In this document: in pieces, positions 8,116 to 17,677 of the stretch
How the letters are laid out: every line of letters starts with the position of its first letter
Position numbering within the stretch: the first letter of the stretch is position 1
NCBI GenBank assembly: GCA_963701445.1
Contig: CAVPAM010000016.1
Span: 4,166 to 68,165, forward strand
Reading direction: 5' to 3'
DNA: 64,000 nt
Source of the DNA: CAKZLS01 sp963701445
GTDB lineage: Bacteria > Pseudomonadota > Alphaproteobacteria > Rhodospirillales > Defluviicoccaceae
The notes under the pieces: model-generated
Told to the model about the DNA's origin: nothing
The model's input: the letters and a program-made list of their open reading frames with translations, nothing else
Databases searched by the model: none
Position numbers and translations under genes: made by a program

Positions 8116-9179
8116 ATGCCTAGCGAGGGTCTGCGCAGCCAATCGATCACCATTTTCGCGACCGCCCTGGCGCTTGCCGTGGCGCTCGCGGTGGCGGGCG
8201 GGTGCGCCTCCGGCGGCGGCGAGGGCGGGTCGGCGGCGGGCTCGGACGCGCCGTATCCCAATCTCGGCGACGTGCCGGACCGCCCCGCGACCATGACCGA
8301 GGCGGAGCGCGCGCAATTGGAACAGGGGCTGGTGGCGGACAACGAGCAGCGCGAATACTCCGAAGAGGTGATCGAGTTCCAGGCCAAACCCGTGTCCCCG
8401 CTCGCGCCGCCCGCCGAGACCGGCGCCGACGACGCGGCGGTCCCCAACCTGGGATCGGTGACCATGCCGGACATTCCGCTTTCGCCGCCTCCGGCGCCCG
8501 CCGCCGCCCGTCGCGCCGCCGTCCGCGCCCAGGCGGCGTCGCCAGCGCCGGCCGTCCGGCTTCCGTTCCGCCCGCGCCGACACAGGCGCCGCCGGCGGCG
8601 TCGTACACGCCCGTGCCCGCCGCGCCGGCCGTATCGTCGGGCGACGCGTCGACCAGCGACCTGAACCGGGCGCAACTGGACTCGCTCGGGACGCCCGCCG
8701 CTCCTCCCGTGTCCGCGCCGCCCCCGGCGGGCGATCGCTCCCCGGCCACCGTGGTCGTTTCATCGGCCGGAGTCGCCGGCGCCGACGGCGGCGCGCCGGC
8801 ACCCGCGCCGGCGGCGGCGCCGGCCGGCTCCGTCAAGGTCGCCACCATCCTGTTCGGCGACGGATCGTCCGCGTTGGGCGGCCCCGAACGCGAGATCGTC
8901 CGCGAGGTCTCCGAACTGTACCGGTCGAGCGGGCGGAACGTCCTGGTGGTCGGCCATGCCAGCGGCCAGACCGAAATCACCGATCCGGCCGGCGGCCGCG
9001 AGGCGAAGCTCCGGATTTCGGCGGATCGCGCCAACGCCGTCGCGGCGGAGCTGCAGAAACTCGGCGTCCCCGGCAACCGGATCACGGTCACCGCGGCGGC
9101 GGACGACCTGCCCGCGTATTACGAAACCATGCCCACGGGCGTCGCCGGAAACCGGCGGGCCGAAATCTTTTTCGAGTAG
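8116..9179 (+). pseudogene. OmpA-family peptidoglycan-associated lipoprotein with Pro/Ala-rich linker (frameshifted)
   Basis: Starts at ATG 8116 after AAGGAGTAAGGAAAGTCA. Residues 1-30 are a lipoprotein signal with lipobox VAGGC (Cys30). The first frame runs to about 8520-8560, where a single indel in the Pro/Ala-rich linker is required; the second frame then encodes the rest of the linker and an OmpA-like domain (VATILFGDGSSALG, VLVVGHASGQTE, ADRANAVAAELQKLGV, GNRRAEIFFE), ending at 9179. In the family this domain binds diaminopimelate in peptidoglycan, anchoring the outer membrane. The missing frame in a repetitive GC-rich linker could be a sequencing error; both halves look conserved. Confidence 0.72.
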
Positions 9180-9185
9180 CCAGCC

Positions 9186-9230
9186 CCCGACGAAAGGGCC
9201 CGAGACGAAAGGGCCCTGGGCGAACGGGCT
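9186..9230. repeat. Short tandem repeat around GACGAAAGGGCCC
   Basis: GACGAAAGGGCCC occurs twice in tandem (about 9189 and 9204), followed by a degenerate third unit GGCGAACGGGC. It lies just 3' of the lipoprotein stop, and the GGGCCC palindromes make it self-complementary. It could act as a weak terminator, though no T-run follows. Confidence 0.45.
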
Positions 9231-9305
9231 CTCGACTAACGCGCCGACATCGGCGATATCTCGAACCGATCGGACCGTCGTCCGCCGATCGACACAACGC
9301 GAACC

Positions 9306-9390
9306 GGATCCGGGGTTTCCGGATCAGTCTTCAGGTGACCCGATCCGGGGTTCCCGGATCGATCCGGGGTCCGGATCAGTCTTCAGGTGA
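9306..9390. repeat. Direct duplication of the alaC leader (GATCCGGGG...CAGTCTTCAGGTGA)
   Basis: The unit GATCCGGGG(TTT)CCGGATCAGTCTTCAGGTGA occurs at 9307-9337 and again at 9361-9390, separated by a partial GATCCGGGGTTCCCGGATC. Each unit contains a GATCCGG...CCGGATC palindrome and the AGGTGA ribosome-binding site used by alaC. Only the second copy is placed correctly before the start codon at 9396. Confidence 0.75.
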
Positions 9391-9395
9391 ATGAA

Positions 9396-10601
9396 ATGGA
9401 AAACGAGTTTCACGCGATCAGGCGTCTGCCGCCCTACGTTTTTGCCGGAGTGAACGCGATGAAGGCGCGGGCGCGCGCCGCCGGCGACGACATCATCGAC
9501 TTCGGAATGGGCAATCCGGATTTTCCGACGCCGCCGCACATCGTCGAAAAGATGGTGGAGGTGGCCCACGATTCACGCACGCACCGCTATTCGGAATCGC
9601 GCGGAATCAAGGGCTTGCGCCGCGCTGTTTCGGCGTATTACGAGCGGCGTTTCGGCGTCGACATCGACCCGGATACCGAGGCCGTGGTGACCCTGGGCTC
9701 CAAGGAGGGCCTCGCCAACCTGGCGTCGGCCATCACCAGCCCCGGCGACGTGATTCTCGTCCCCAATCCCAGCTATCCGATCCATCAGTTCGGGTTCATC
9801 ATCGCTGGAGCGGCGGTGCGCAACATTCCGGTGGCCGCCGACGACAAGTTCCTCGCGGCGCTGGAGCGCGCCGTGGCGCACAGCGTTCCGAAACCGACGG
9901 CGCTGGTGCTGAACTATCCCAACAACCCCACCGCCGAACTGGCGACCCTGGACTTCTACGGACAGGTGGTGGACTTCTGCCGGCATCACGGCATCTACAT
10001 CATGTCGGACGTGGCGTACGCGGAGATCTACTTCGACGGCAACCCGCCGCCGTCGATCCTGCAGATCCCCGGCGCCCGGGATATCGCCGTCGAATTCAGC
10101 TCCATGAGCAAGACCTATTCCATGCCCGGATGGCGAATCGGTTTCGGGTGCGGAAACCACCGGCTCATCGCCGCGCTCGCCCGCGTCAAATCCTATCTCG
10201 ATTACGGCGCGTTCACGCCGATCCAGGTGGCGGCGGCGGCGGCGCTGAACGGCCCGCAAGCCTGCGTGGCGGAGACCCGGGAGCATTACAGGCGGCGCCG
10301 CGACGTGCTCATCGAGGGGCTGGAGGCCGCCGGTTGGCATGTGCCCTCGCCGCCGGCCACCATGTTCGCGTGGGCGCCGATCCCGCCGGCGTTCGCGCAC
10401 CTGGGCTCGCTGGATTTCTCCAAGCTGGTGCTGACCGAGGCCAAGGTGGCGGTGTCGCCGGGGATCGGTTTCGGCGAGCATGGCGACGGCCACGTCCGCT
10501 TCGCGCTGGTGGAAAACGCCCAGCGCACCCGGCAGGCATTGCGCAATATCAAGGGCTTCCTCGGCCGGTATCACAATGTGGTCGAGAGCGCCCAACTCTA
10601 G
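9396..10601 (+). CDS. alaC: Class I/II PLP-dependent aminotransferase, AlaC-like
   Basis: A 401-residue fold-type I aminotransferase. ATG 9396 is preferred over GTG 9387 because AGGTGA lies five bases before it. Family signatures are the N-terminal DFGMGNPDFPTPPHI, LNYPNNPTA in the PLP pocket, DVAYAEIYF (PLP-pyridine Asp), and the Schiff-base lysine K239 in SSMSKTYSMPGWRIGF. Relatives transfer amino groups between glutamate and pyruvate (AlaC) or resemble LL-diaminopimelate aminotransferase. The sequence alone does not settle the substrate. In many alphaproteobacteria this gene precedes hom, as here (28-base gap), suggesting a shared amino-acid operon. Confidence 0.85.
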   Translation: MENEFHAIRRLPPYVFAGVNAMKARARAAGDDIIDFGMGNPDFPTPPHIVEKMVEVAHDSRTHRYSESRGIKGLRRAVSAYYERRFGVDIDPDTEAVVTLGSKEGLANLASAITSPGDVILVPNPSYPIHQFGFIIAGAAVRNIPVAADDKFLAALERAVAHSVPKPTALVLNYPNNPTAELATLDFYGQVVDFCRHHGIYIMSDVAYAEIYFDGNPPPSILQIPGARDIAVEFSSMSKTYSMPGWRIGFGCGNHRLIAALARVKSYLDYGAFTPIQVAAAAALNGPQACVAETREHYRRRRDVLIEGLEAAGWHVPSPPATMFAWAPIPPAFAHLGSLDFSKLVLTEAKVAVSPGIGFGEHGDGHVRFALVENAQRTRQALRNIKGFLGRYHNVVESAQL

Positions 10602-10629
10602 TGGCTCGTCTCCGAGGTCAGGGAAAAAA

Positions 10630-11925
10630 ATGTCGATGAGCGAACCCTTCAAAGTGGCCGTCGCCGGGCTCGGAACCGTCGGCGGCGGAACCGTCAAACT
10701 GCTCCAGGCCAACGCGGATCTGATCGAGCGCCGCGCCGGCCGTCCGGTGGTGATCTCCGCCGTCGCCGATCTCGACCGCCGTGATCGCGGCTTTCCGGTG
10801 GACGGCTATGCCTGGTACGACGACGCCGTGAATATGGCCGAACAGGCCGACGCCGACGTGATCGTCGAGCTGATCGGCGGATCGGAGGGCGTGGCCCGGC
10901 GGGTGTGCGAAGCCGCGCTCGGCCGGGGCCGGCACGTGGTGACGGCCAACAAGGCGCTGATCGCGCACCATGGCATGGCGCTGGCGTCGGCCGCCGAGTC
11001 CGCCGGCGCCGTGCTCGCGTACGAGGCGGCGGTGGCGGGCGGCATCCCGATCATCAAGTCCCTGAAGGAGGGGCTGGTCGCCAACGCGCACCAGCGCGTC
11101 TACGGAATTCTCAACGGCACGTGCAACTATATCCTGACCGCCATGCGCACCAGCGGCCGCGAGTTCGACGACGTGCTCGCGGAAGCGCAGGCGTTGGGCT
11201 ACGCCGAGGCCGATCCGTCGTTCGACGTGGATGGCGTCGACACCGCCCACAAGCTTGCCATTCTCGCGACGGTGGCGTTCGGATGCACGTTGCGGTTCGA
11301 CGCGGTCCACATGGAGGGGATCCGGCACATCTCGTCCACCGACATCGCCTTCGCCGAGGAACTGGGCTACCGGATCAAGCTGCTCGGCATCGCCGCGCTG
11401 ACCGACCGGGGCGTGGAGCGCCGGGTGCATCCGTGCATGGTCCCGGCGGGCGCCCCCATCGCCCACGTGGAAGGGGTGTTCAACGCCGTGGTCACCCATG
11501 GCGATTTCGTCGACACGGTGGTCCAGGAAGGACGCGGCGCCGGAGAGCGGCCGACCGCGTCGGCGGTGGTCGCCGATATCGTGGACATCGCCCGGGGGCA
11601 GCGCGGCGCCACCTTCGGCGTTCCGGTGGGGCAGCTCTCGGACCTGCCGGCGGCACCCATGAGCGCCCATCGCGGCGCCTACTACGTGCGTCTCGCCGTG
11701 GTCGACCGGCCGGGGGTGTTCGCCGACGTGGCGTCGATCCTGCGCGACAACGAGATCTCCATGGAGGCGGTGCTGCAGCGCAGCCGCTCGCCCGGCGAAC
11801 CGGTTCCCGTGGTCATGACCACCCACGACACCGAGGAGGCCGCCATGCTGCGCTGTCTCGACGGGATCGCGGCCCTGCAAGCCTGCGTGGAGCCGCCCCG
11901 CATGATCCGAATCGAGCCGTTCTGA
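10630..11925 (+). CDS. hom: Homoserine dehydrogenase
   Basis: A 431-residue NAD(P)-dependent enzyme reducing aspartate semialdehyde to homoserine, en route to threonine and methionine. Start ATG 10630; the frame extends upstream into alaC but that is not needed. The N-terminal Rossmann fold starts VAVAGLGTVGGGTV. VTANKALIAHHG carries the conserved Asn-Lys pair. YEAAVAGGIPIIKSL and LNGTCNYILT line the catalytic domain, and an ACT regulatory domain fills about residues 345-431 (YYVRLAVVDRPGVFADVA), consistent with feedback control by threonine. It lies between alaC and recJ. glpX, which often sits between hom and recJ in alphaproteobacteria, is absent. Confidence 0.95.
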   Translation: MSMSEPFKVAVAGLGTVGGGTVKLLQANADLIERRAGRPVVISAVADLDRRDRGFPVDGYAWYDDAVNMAEQADADVIVELIGGSEGVARRVCEAALGRGRHVVTANKALIAHHGMALASAAESAGAVLAYEAAVAGGIPIIKSLKEGLVANAHQRVYGILNGTCNYILTAMRTSGREFDDVLAEAQALGYAEADPSFDVDGVDTAHKLAILATVAFGCTLRFDAVHMEGIRHISSTDIAFAEELGYRIKLLGIAALTDRGVERRVHPCMVPAGAPIAHVEGVFNAVVTHGDFVDTVVQEGRGAGERPTASAVVADIVDIARGQRGATFGVPVGQLSDLPAAPMSAHRGAYYVRLAVVDRPGVFADVASILRDNEISMEAVLQRSRSPGEPVPVVMTTHDTEEAAMLRCLDGIAALQACVEPPRMIRIEPF

Positions 11926-11962
11926 TACGCCGCGAGACGGCGCGGCCGGGGAGGCGGTTGAT

Positions 11963-13781
11963 TTGACCCGCACCGACACCCACACTCACGGCCCGGCGGA
12001 CAGCGGCGCCGCATCGAGCTTCCTCGGCGTCGAGCACTCGCTGAAGGGCAAGCGCTGGCGGCTCCAGGCGGTGGACGAGCGCAAGGCCCAGGCCCTGGCG
12101 CAGCGGCTGCAACTGCCGGAAATCGTCGGCCGCATTCTCGCCGGCCGGGGCGTCGAGCTGGACGACGCGGGGTCCTTTCTCGATCCGACGCTCCGCGAAA
12201 CCCTGCCCGATCCCAGCCGGTTCAAGGATATGGACGCCGGCGCCGCGCGGCTCGCCCGCGCCGTGATGGAGGGCGAGCGGGTGGCCGTTTTCGGCGACTA
12301 CGACGTGGACGGCGCCACGTCGGCGGCCGTGTTGTGCCGGTTCTTCTCGGCCGTCGGCTCGGGCGCGCGCATCTATGTCCCCGACCGATTGAAGGAAGGC
12401 TACGGCCCCAACGCCGAGGCGCTGCTGCGGCTGAAGGACGAGGGCGTGTCGGTGGTGATCACCGTGGACTGCGGCATCAACGCGCACGACGCCCTGGACA
12501 CCGCGGCCACCGCCGGTCTGGACGTGGTGGTGGTGGATCATCACGCGGCCGACAGCCGGCTTCCGGCGGCGGCGGCCGTGATCAATCCGAACCGCCTGGA
12601 CGAGCCCGGAACCTTCGGACACCTGGCCGCCGTGGGGGTGTCGTTCCTGCTGGCGGTGGCGGTCAACCGCGCGCTCAGGACGGCGGGATGGTACCGAGAA
12701 CGGCCGGAGCCCGACCTGCGCCAGTGGCTCGACCTGGTGGCGCTCGGAACCATCTGCGACATGGTGCCGCTCAAGGGCGTCAACCGCGCCTTCGTGGTCC
12801 AGGGGCTGAAGGTGATGGCGCGGCGGACCAACGCCGGCATCCGGGCGCTCGCCGACCTGACCGGCCAGGACCAGCCCCCGGAGGCCTACCACGCCGGGTT
12901 CGTGTTCGGTCCCCGGATCAACGCCGGCGGCCGGGTGGGCAAGTCGGAACTCGGCGCGCGCCTCCTCGCCACCGACGACGCCGACGAGGCGATGGCGCTG
13001 GCCCGGCAATTGGACGCGTTCAACGGCGACCGCCAGCGGATCGAGGCGGAGGTGCTGGAGCAGGCCCTGTCGCTGGTGGCCGAACAGGGCGGACGGGACG
13101 ACGGTCCGCCGCTGATCGTCGCCGCCGGAGAGGGATGGCACCCGGGAGTCCTCGGGATCGTCGCCAGCCGCCTGGTGGAGCGCTTCAACCGTCCCGCGTG
13201 CGTGCTCGCGTTCGACGGCGACCGCGGCACCGGGTCTGCGCGATCCGTCGCCGGCTTCGACCTCGGAGCCGCCGTCAACGCCGCCCGCCAGACGAGGACT
13301 GCTGGTCAAGGCCGGCGGCCACGCCATGGCGGCCGGTTTCACCGTCGAACGGTCCAGGCTGGGCGATTTCCAGGCGTTCATGGCCGGCCGGATCGAGCGC
13401 CCCGCCGAGGCCGAACAGCCGTTGCTCTCCATGGACGGGGCGCTGTCGGTCGCCGGCGCGTCGCGGGAATTATGCGAGACGCTCGCCCAGGTGGGGCCGT
13501 TCGGAATGGCCAACCCGGAACCCCGGTTCGTGATTACCGACGCGCGATTGTCCTACGTCGACGTGGTGGGGGCGAATCATCTGCGCTGCGTTCTGGTGGA
13601 CGGCGGCGGCGCGCGGCTCGAGGCGATCGCGTTCCGTTGCGCCGATACGGCCATGGGTCGGGCCTTGCGGGACCATTCGGGCGCGCTGTTTCATTTCGCC
13701 GGCCGGGTTCAGCGGAAGACCTGGAGGGGACGAACCAGCGTGCAGCTGGTGATCGACGACGCCGCGCCGGCGGGCCGGTAA
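11963..13781 (+). pseudogene. recJ: Single-stranded-DNA-specific exonuclease RecJ (one frameshift)
   Basis: About 606 codons from TTG 11963 to TAA at 13779-13781, the normal RecJ size, but a reading-frame change is needed near 13291 (AARQ, then GLLVKAGGHAMAAGF in the next frame). Before it lie the DHH-phosphoesterase motifs VFGDYDVDGATSAAVL and VVVDHHAAD; after it lie the DHHA1 GGHAMAAGF motif and the OB-like C-terminus. RecJ degrades 5'-ended single strands in RecF-pathway recombination and mismatch repair. Because both halves are fully conserved, a sequencing error is as likely as a real mutation. It is adjacent to hom, as usual in the group. Confidence 0.85.
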
Positions 13782-13936
13782 CCTCGAATTGCCACCCGGG
13801 CCGTTTCGGTGCGCCCTGGTTGATAATGCGAATGTCATGAAAAAAGCCGTTCAAACGGGTCGAGATACCCTCTAAGGTCCCGCGGTCGGTCAGGGATTCC
13901 GACGCAGGGAACTGGCTTTTGGTTGGGAAGACAAGC

Positions 13937-14878
13937 ATGCCGCAGATTGTAACGCTGACGATCAATCCCGCCGTCGATATCAGCTGGGAGGTCGAGGACG
14001 TCGTCCCGACCCGCAAGCTGCGCTCGAGCGGCGGAATGGTCTTTCCGGGCGGAGGGGGCATCAACGTGTCCCACGTCATTTCGGTGCTTGGCGGCGAGAG
14101 CAAGGCGATCTTCACCCGCGCGGGGATCGTCGGAACGCTGCTGACGGAACTGCTCGACGACTACGCCATCGACCGGCGGGTCATCCCGGTCGAGGGCGCG
14201 ACCCGTTTGAACGCGACGATTTTCGAGTGCTCGACCGGTGACGAATACCGCGTGACCCCGCCTGGACCGGAGATGCAAGAGCATGAATGGCAGGCGTTTA
14301 TCGACGCGGTCGCGGAGATCGACTGCGAATACCTGGTTTGCTCCGGCAGCGTTCCGCAGGGTGTTCCCAGCGACATCTACGCTCGGATCGCGGCCACCGC
14401 CAAGGCGCGCGATATCAAGGTGGTTTTGGATACCTCCGGGCGGCCGCTTGTCGAGGCGCTCAAGGAAGGCGTTTTTCTGGTTAAGCCCAACCTGAGGGAA
14501 CTCGAGCATCTGGTGGGACGCAAGGCGCCGACGTGGGAGAAGCAGGAGCAGATCGCGCAGCAGATCGTCGACGAAGGCAGGGCCGAGATCGTCGCCTTGA
14601 CACTCGGGAAAGACGGCGCGCTGATGGTCTGGAAAGATGGGATGATACGCTTGCCCAGCCCGGATGTGGAAAAGAAAAGCGCGGTGGGCGCCGGCAGCAG
14701 TTTCGTCGCCGGGCTGGTGCTCGCCATGTCGCAAGGACGGCCCCGGGAGAATGCGTTGGCCCTGGCCGTCGCCTGCGGAGCCGCGGCGCTGATCACGTCG
14801 GGCACGGAAATGGTCCGAAAATCGGATGTCAACAGACTTTATCAGGATCTCTTGGACTTAGGGCTCGTGCACGCCTGA
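13937..14878 (+). CDS. PfkB-family hexose-phosphate kinase, copy A, catalytic Asp replaced by Ser
   Basis: A 313-residue PfkB (ribokinase-like) protein related to 1-phosphofructokinase/Pfk-2. The start is ATG 13937 after GGGAAGACAAGC. Seen: substrate-binding PGGGGINVSHVI, N185 in the KPNLRELE (NXXE, Mg-binding) motif, and the anion-hole motif as GAGSSFVAG. In active family members this reads GAGD, the Asp being the catalytic base; here residue 254 is Ser. The same position is Asp in the adjacent copy B. It may be inactive, regulatory, or a subunit of a mixed oligomer. It is 83 bases upstream of copy B and probably cotranscribed with it. Confidence 0.88.
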   Translation: MPQIVTLTINPAVDISWEVEDVVPTRKLRSSGGMVFPGGGGINVSHVISVLGGESKAIFTRAGIVGTLLTELLDDYAIDRRVIPVEGATRLNATIFECSTGDEYRVTPPGPEMQEHEWQAFIDAVAEIDCEYLVCSGSVPQGVPSDIYARIAATAKARDIKVVLDTSGRPLVEALKEGVFLVKPNLRELEHLVGRKAPTWEKQEQIAQQIVDEGRAEIVALTLGKDGALMVWKDGMIRLPSPDVEKKSAVGAGSSFVAGLVLAMSQGRPRENALALAVACGAAALITSGTEMVRKSDVNRLYQDLLDLGLVHA

Positions 14879-14961
14879 TGCCGCCCACCGGCGCGCCCGG
14901 GCTCCGAAGGAGCGAGAGCGCCGCGATCCAAGGTGTTTCGTTTTAGGATTGGAAGTACAGC

Positions 14962-15906
14962 ATGCGGCAAATCATGACATTGACGATCAACCCTTCGGTT
15001 GACGTCGTTTGGGAAGTCGAGGAGATGAGCCCCAACCGGAAGCTGCGGTCGTCCCGCGGGATCGTGTATCCGGGTGGCGGCGGTATCAATGTCTCACGCT
15101 GCATCACCGAACTCGGTGGCGAAAGCTGGGCGCTGATCACGCGTGGCGGATTGACCGGAACCCTGTTGACCGAGTTGCTCGATGAGATCGGTGTCAGCCG
15201 GCGCGTGGTCAAGATCGCCGGGCATACCCGCTTGTGCGGGATCGTGTACGAGCGGGCGTCGGCCCAGGAGTATCGCGTGACCCCTCCGGGACCAACGCTC
15301 CAGGACAGCGAATGGCAGGCTTGTCTCGATAGGGTCGCGGAGATGCAGACCCAATACGTGGTCGGAACCGGCAGCCTGGCCCGTGGCGTTCCGGTGGACT
15401 TCTATGCCAGGGTCGCCGCCGCCGCCAAGGAACGAGGCGCCCGGATGATCCTCGATACGTCCGGAGAGGCGCTCGCCGAGGCCCTGAACGCGGGCGTGTA
15501 CCTGGTCAAGCCGAGCCTGCGGGAACTGCAGACCCTGCTCGGCCGCAAGGCCTACAACGACGAACAGCAGGAAGAACTGGCCCGCCAGCTCATCGACGAG
15601 GAAAAGGCGGAACTTGTCGCGCTGACGCTCGGCGAGGACGGCGCGCTCCTGGTGTGGAAGGACGGCGCGTTGCGGCTGGCGAGCCCCAAGGTGGAGGTCA
15701 AGAGCGCGGTGGGGGCGGGCGACACCTTCGTGGGCGCCATGACCCTCGGGCTGTCGCAGGGACGGACGCCGCAGGACGCGTTCACCCTGGCGGTGGCGGC
15801 GGGCGCGGCGTCGGTCATGCGCCCGGGCACGGAACTTTGCCACAAGGAAGACGTGGACCGGCTGTACGCCGAGATCCGCGCGACCCAGCCTCAGGCGGAC
15901 GCGTAA
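14962..15906 (+). CDS. PfkB-family hexose-phosphate kinase, copy B, Mg-site Asn replaced by Ser
   Basis: A 314-residue paralogue of copy A, alignable end to end without gaps at the motifs. It keeps the catalytic base D254 (GAGDTFVGA) and the sugar-binding PGGGGINVSRCI, but the NXXE motif reads KPSLRELQ, with S185 where copy A and canonical Pfk-2 have Asn. Predicted to phosphorylate fructose-6-phosphate, fructose-1-phosphate or a related sugar phosphate with ATP. A 10-bp-stem hairpin lies downstream, followed by a convergent PPi-type phosphofructokinase. Substrate cannot be fixed from sequence. Confidence 0.9.
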   Translation: MRQIMTLTINPSVDVVWEVEEMSPNRKLRSSRGIVYPGGGGINVSRCITELGGESWALITRGGLTGTLLTELLDEIGVSRRVVKIAGHTRLCGIVYERASAQEYRVTPPGPTLQDSEWQACLDRVAEMQTQYVVGTGSLARGVPVDFYARVAAAAKERGARMILDTSGEALAEALNAGVYLVKPSLRELQTLLGRKAYNDEQQEELARQLIDEEKAELVALTLGEDGALLVWKDGALRLASPKVEVKSAVGAGDTFVGAMTLGLSQGRTPQDAFTLAVAAGAASVMRPGTELCHKEDVDRLYAEIRATQPQADA

Positions 15907-15913
15907 GGAAAAA

Positions 15914-15938
15914 GGCGCGCCGCCAGGAGCGGCGCGCC
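15914..15938 (-). terminator. Hairpin terminator between convergent pfkB copy B and PPi-PFK
   Basis: Perfect stem GGCGCGCCGC / GCGGCGCGCC with a 5-base loop CAGGA. On the minus strand it is followed by TTTTTCC, so it best terminates the phosphofructokinase transcript. The plus-strand side (AGATTTCG) is a weaker U-tract. Confidence 0.75.
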
Positions 15939-15965
15939 AGATTTCGTCGGATCAGTATCCGATCG

Positions 15966-17192
15966 TTATTTCTTGAGAATCTTCGGCACCCGGTTCATCC
16001 GCAACCGCGACGATTCCGGAAAACCGGAGCCCAGCAACGGGCGCAGGTAAAGCTGGAACTTGCTGGTCACATCATGGCCATTGTCGGAGAGGAACTCCTG
16101 CGACATCACCTTGGTCTTGGCGGCGATTTCCACGAGCGGAGTCAAGTGATACTCGACCGAATAGAACCCGGTGCGGTGAATGGTCACCGATCCCGTGTGC
16201 TGTCCCTTGCTGTCGCCGAAGTGGGCATACTGCACCGCTTTCTCGCCGACTTCCCGGGCCTCGCGGGCATCCACGTCGGAAACGCAGCCGAGGAACGAGC
16301 GCTGCAGGTAGCCGAAGGTATCGCCGCGGACACGCGAGATGTTGGTGTGGGACTTGATGTAGTCGGTGAGCAGGTCGGCGAGCGCGCCGCTGCCCGAGAG
16401 CTGAATATTGCCGTGGGCGTCTTTTTCCACTTCCTTGGCCAGTTTGGCCATGATCGGCGTGCCGCTCTCGTCGTGAATCCCCTCGGACACCGCGACCACG
16501 CAGCGGCCGTGCTTGTTGTAGACTTCCTGGACGTTCCTGACGAACCGGTCGAGGTTGAAGTCCACCTCCGGCACGTAGATCAGGTGCGGGCCGTCATCGT
16601 CGAACTTGCGGCCCAAGGCCGAGGCCGCTGTCAGAAATCCAGCGTGCCGGCCCATGACGACCGCCACGTAGACGCCGGGAAGGGCCCTGTTGTCGGCATT
16701 GATGCCGGCGAACGCCAGCGCCACGAACCGCGCGGCCGAGGGAAATCCCGGCGTGTGGTCGTTGACCATCAGGTCGTTGTCGATGGTCTTCGGAATGTGC
16801 ACGCAGCTGAGGTCGTAATTCTCCGCCACGGCCTTTTCGTGGAGAATGCGAAGGGTGTCCGACGAGTCGTTGCCGCCGATATAGAAAAACGTATCGATTT
16901 CATGGGCCTTCAGAACCTTGAAGATCTCCATGCAATATTTTTCGTCCGGCTTGACGCGGGTCGATCCCAGCGCCGAGCAGGGCGTCTGGCCGACCATCTC
17001 GAGGTTGTGCGTGGTTTCGCGCGTCAGGTCGATGAACTCTTCGTCGACGATGCCGCTGACCCCGTGGTAGGCGCCGTAGACGCGCTCGACCGATGGAATC
17101 TTGCGCGACTCGATCACGGTTCCGACCATGGACTCGTTGATGACCGCCGTGGGGCCGCCGCCCTGGGCGACAAGAACTTTCCCCTTTAGCAT
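15966..17192 (-). CDS. 6-phosphofructokinase, predicted pyrophosphate-dependent
   Basis: A 408-residue PfkA-superfamily enzyme. ATG 17192 is chosen because GGAGGGAGAGCCC lies directly before it; an in-frame GTG at 17207 overlaps that site. The nucleotide-site loop reads YIGGNDSSDT, with Asp109 where ATP enzymes have Gly (GGDGS), and the catalytic loop reads PKTIDND with Lys135 where ATP enzymes have Gly. Both substitutions are classic determinants of pyrophosphate as phosphoryl donor. FPSAARFVALAFAGIN and VVMGRHAGFLTA continue the fold. It would interconvert fructose-6-P and fructose-1,6-bisphosphate reversibly, allowing glycolysis and gluconeogenesis. It converges on the PfkB pair, so three phosphofructokinase-type genes sit within 3.3 kb. 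Confidence 0.9.
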   Translation of the reverse strand: MLKGKVLVAQGGGPTAVINESMVGTVIESRKIPSVERVYGAYHGVSGIVDEEFIDLTRETTHNLEMVGQTPCSALGSTRVKPDEKYCMEIFKVLKAHEIDTFFYIGGNDSSDTLRILHEKAVAENYDLSCVHIPKTIDNDLMVNDHTPGFPSAARFVALAFAGINADNRALPGVYVAVVMGRHAGFLTAASALGRKFDDDGPHLIYVPEVDFNLDRFVRNVQEVYNKHGRCVVAVSEGIHDESGTPIMAKLAKEVEKDAHGNIQLSGSGALADLLTDYIKSHTNISRVRGDTFGYLQRSFLGCVSDVDAREAREVGEKAVQYAHFGDSKGQHTGSVTIHRTGFYSVEYHLTPLVEIAAKTKVMSQEFLSDNGHDVTSKFQLYLRPLLGSGFPESSRLRMNRVPKILKK

Positions 17193-17404
17193 GGGCTCTC
17201 CCTCCACTATCCCTAAGAAACAAAGATTTTCATTGCCTGACCCATGATCCCCACCGTCGGGCGGGACCTCGGGGTAATTTCGCGGCGCACCCTATCACGG
17301 CCCCCAGGCCCTTCAAAGTACAAAACCGCGCAACCCAGGGCGCCGCGCCGCGCGCATCGACACCCTTGATTTTCCATGGCGAGGCGGGTACCAGAAGCAA
17401 CCGA

Positions 17405-17480
17405 GACCCCATCGTCTAGAGGCCTAGGACACCACCCTTTCAAGGTGGCGACACGGGTTCGAATCCCGTTGGGGTCGCCA
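17405..17480 (+). tRNA. tRNA-Glu (anticodon TTC)
   Basis: Acceptor stem GACCCCA pairs with TGGGGTC (17470-17476), followed by discriminator G and an encoded CCA. The D-arm contains TCTAGAGGCCTAGGA. The anticodon stem CCACC/GGTGG closes the loop CTTTCAA with anticodon TTC. The T-arm is CGGGTTCGAATCCCG. Nothing resembling a displaced copy of its 3' end was found in the window. Confidence 0.97.
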
Positions 17481-17677
17481 ATGTCTCCGGGAAATCGCTT
17501 TGACAGGCGGGCGGCCGGGTGATCGGCCAAGTTCTGGGCTCACCGTTGTCCCCCCGCGATGGCTCAATCCCGCATGCCTTGGCCGCCTGGCCCTGGTAAG
17601 CCGCCGCCGGCGGCCCGCGACCGCCGGCAACGCGGCGCTTGCATTGGCGTGAAACGACGTTAATTCGTCGACGCAGC

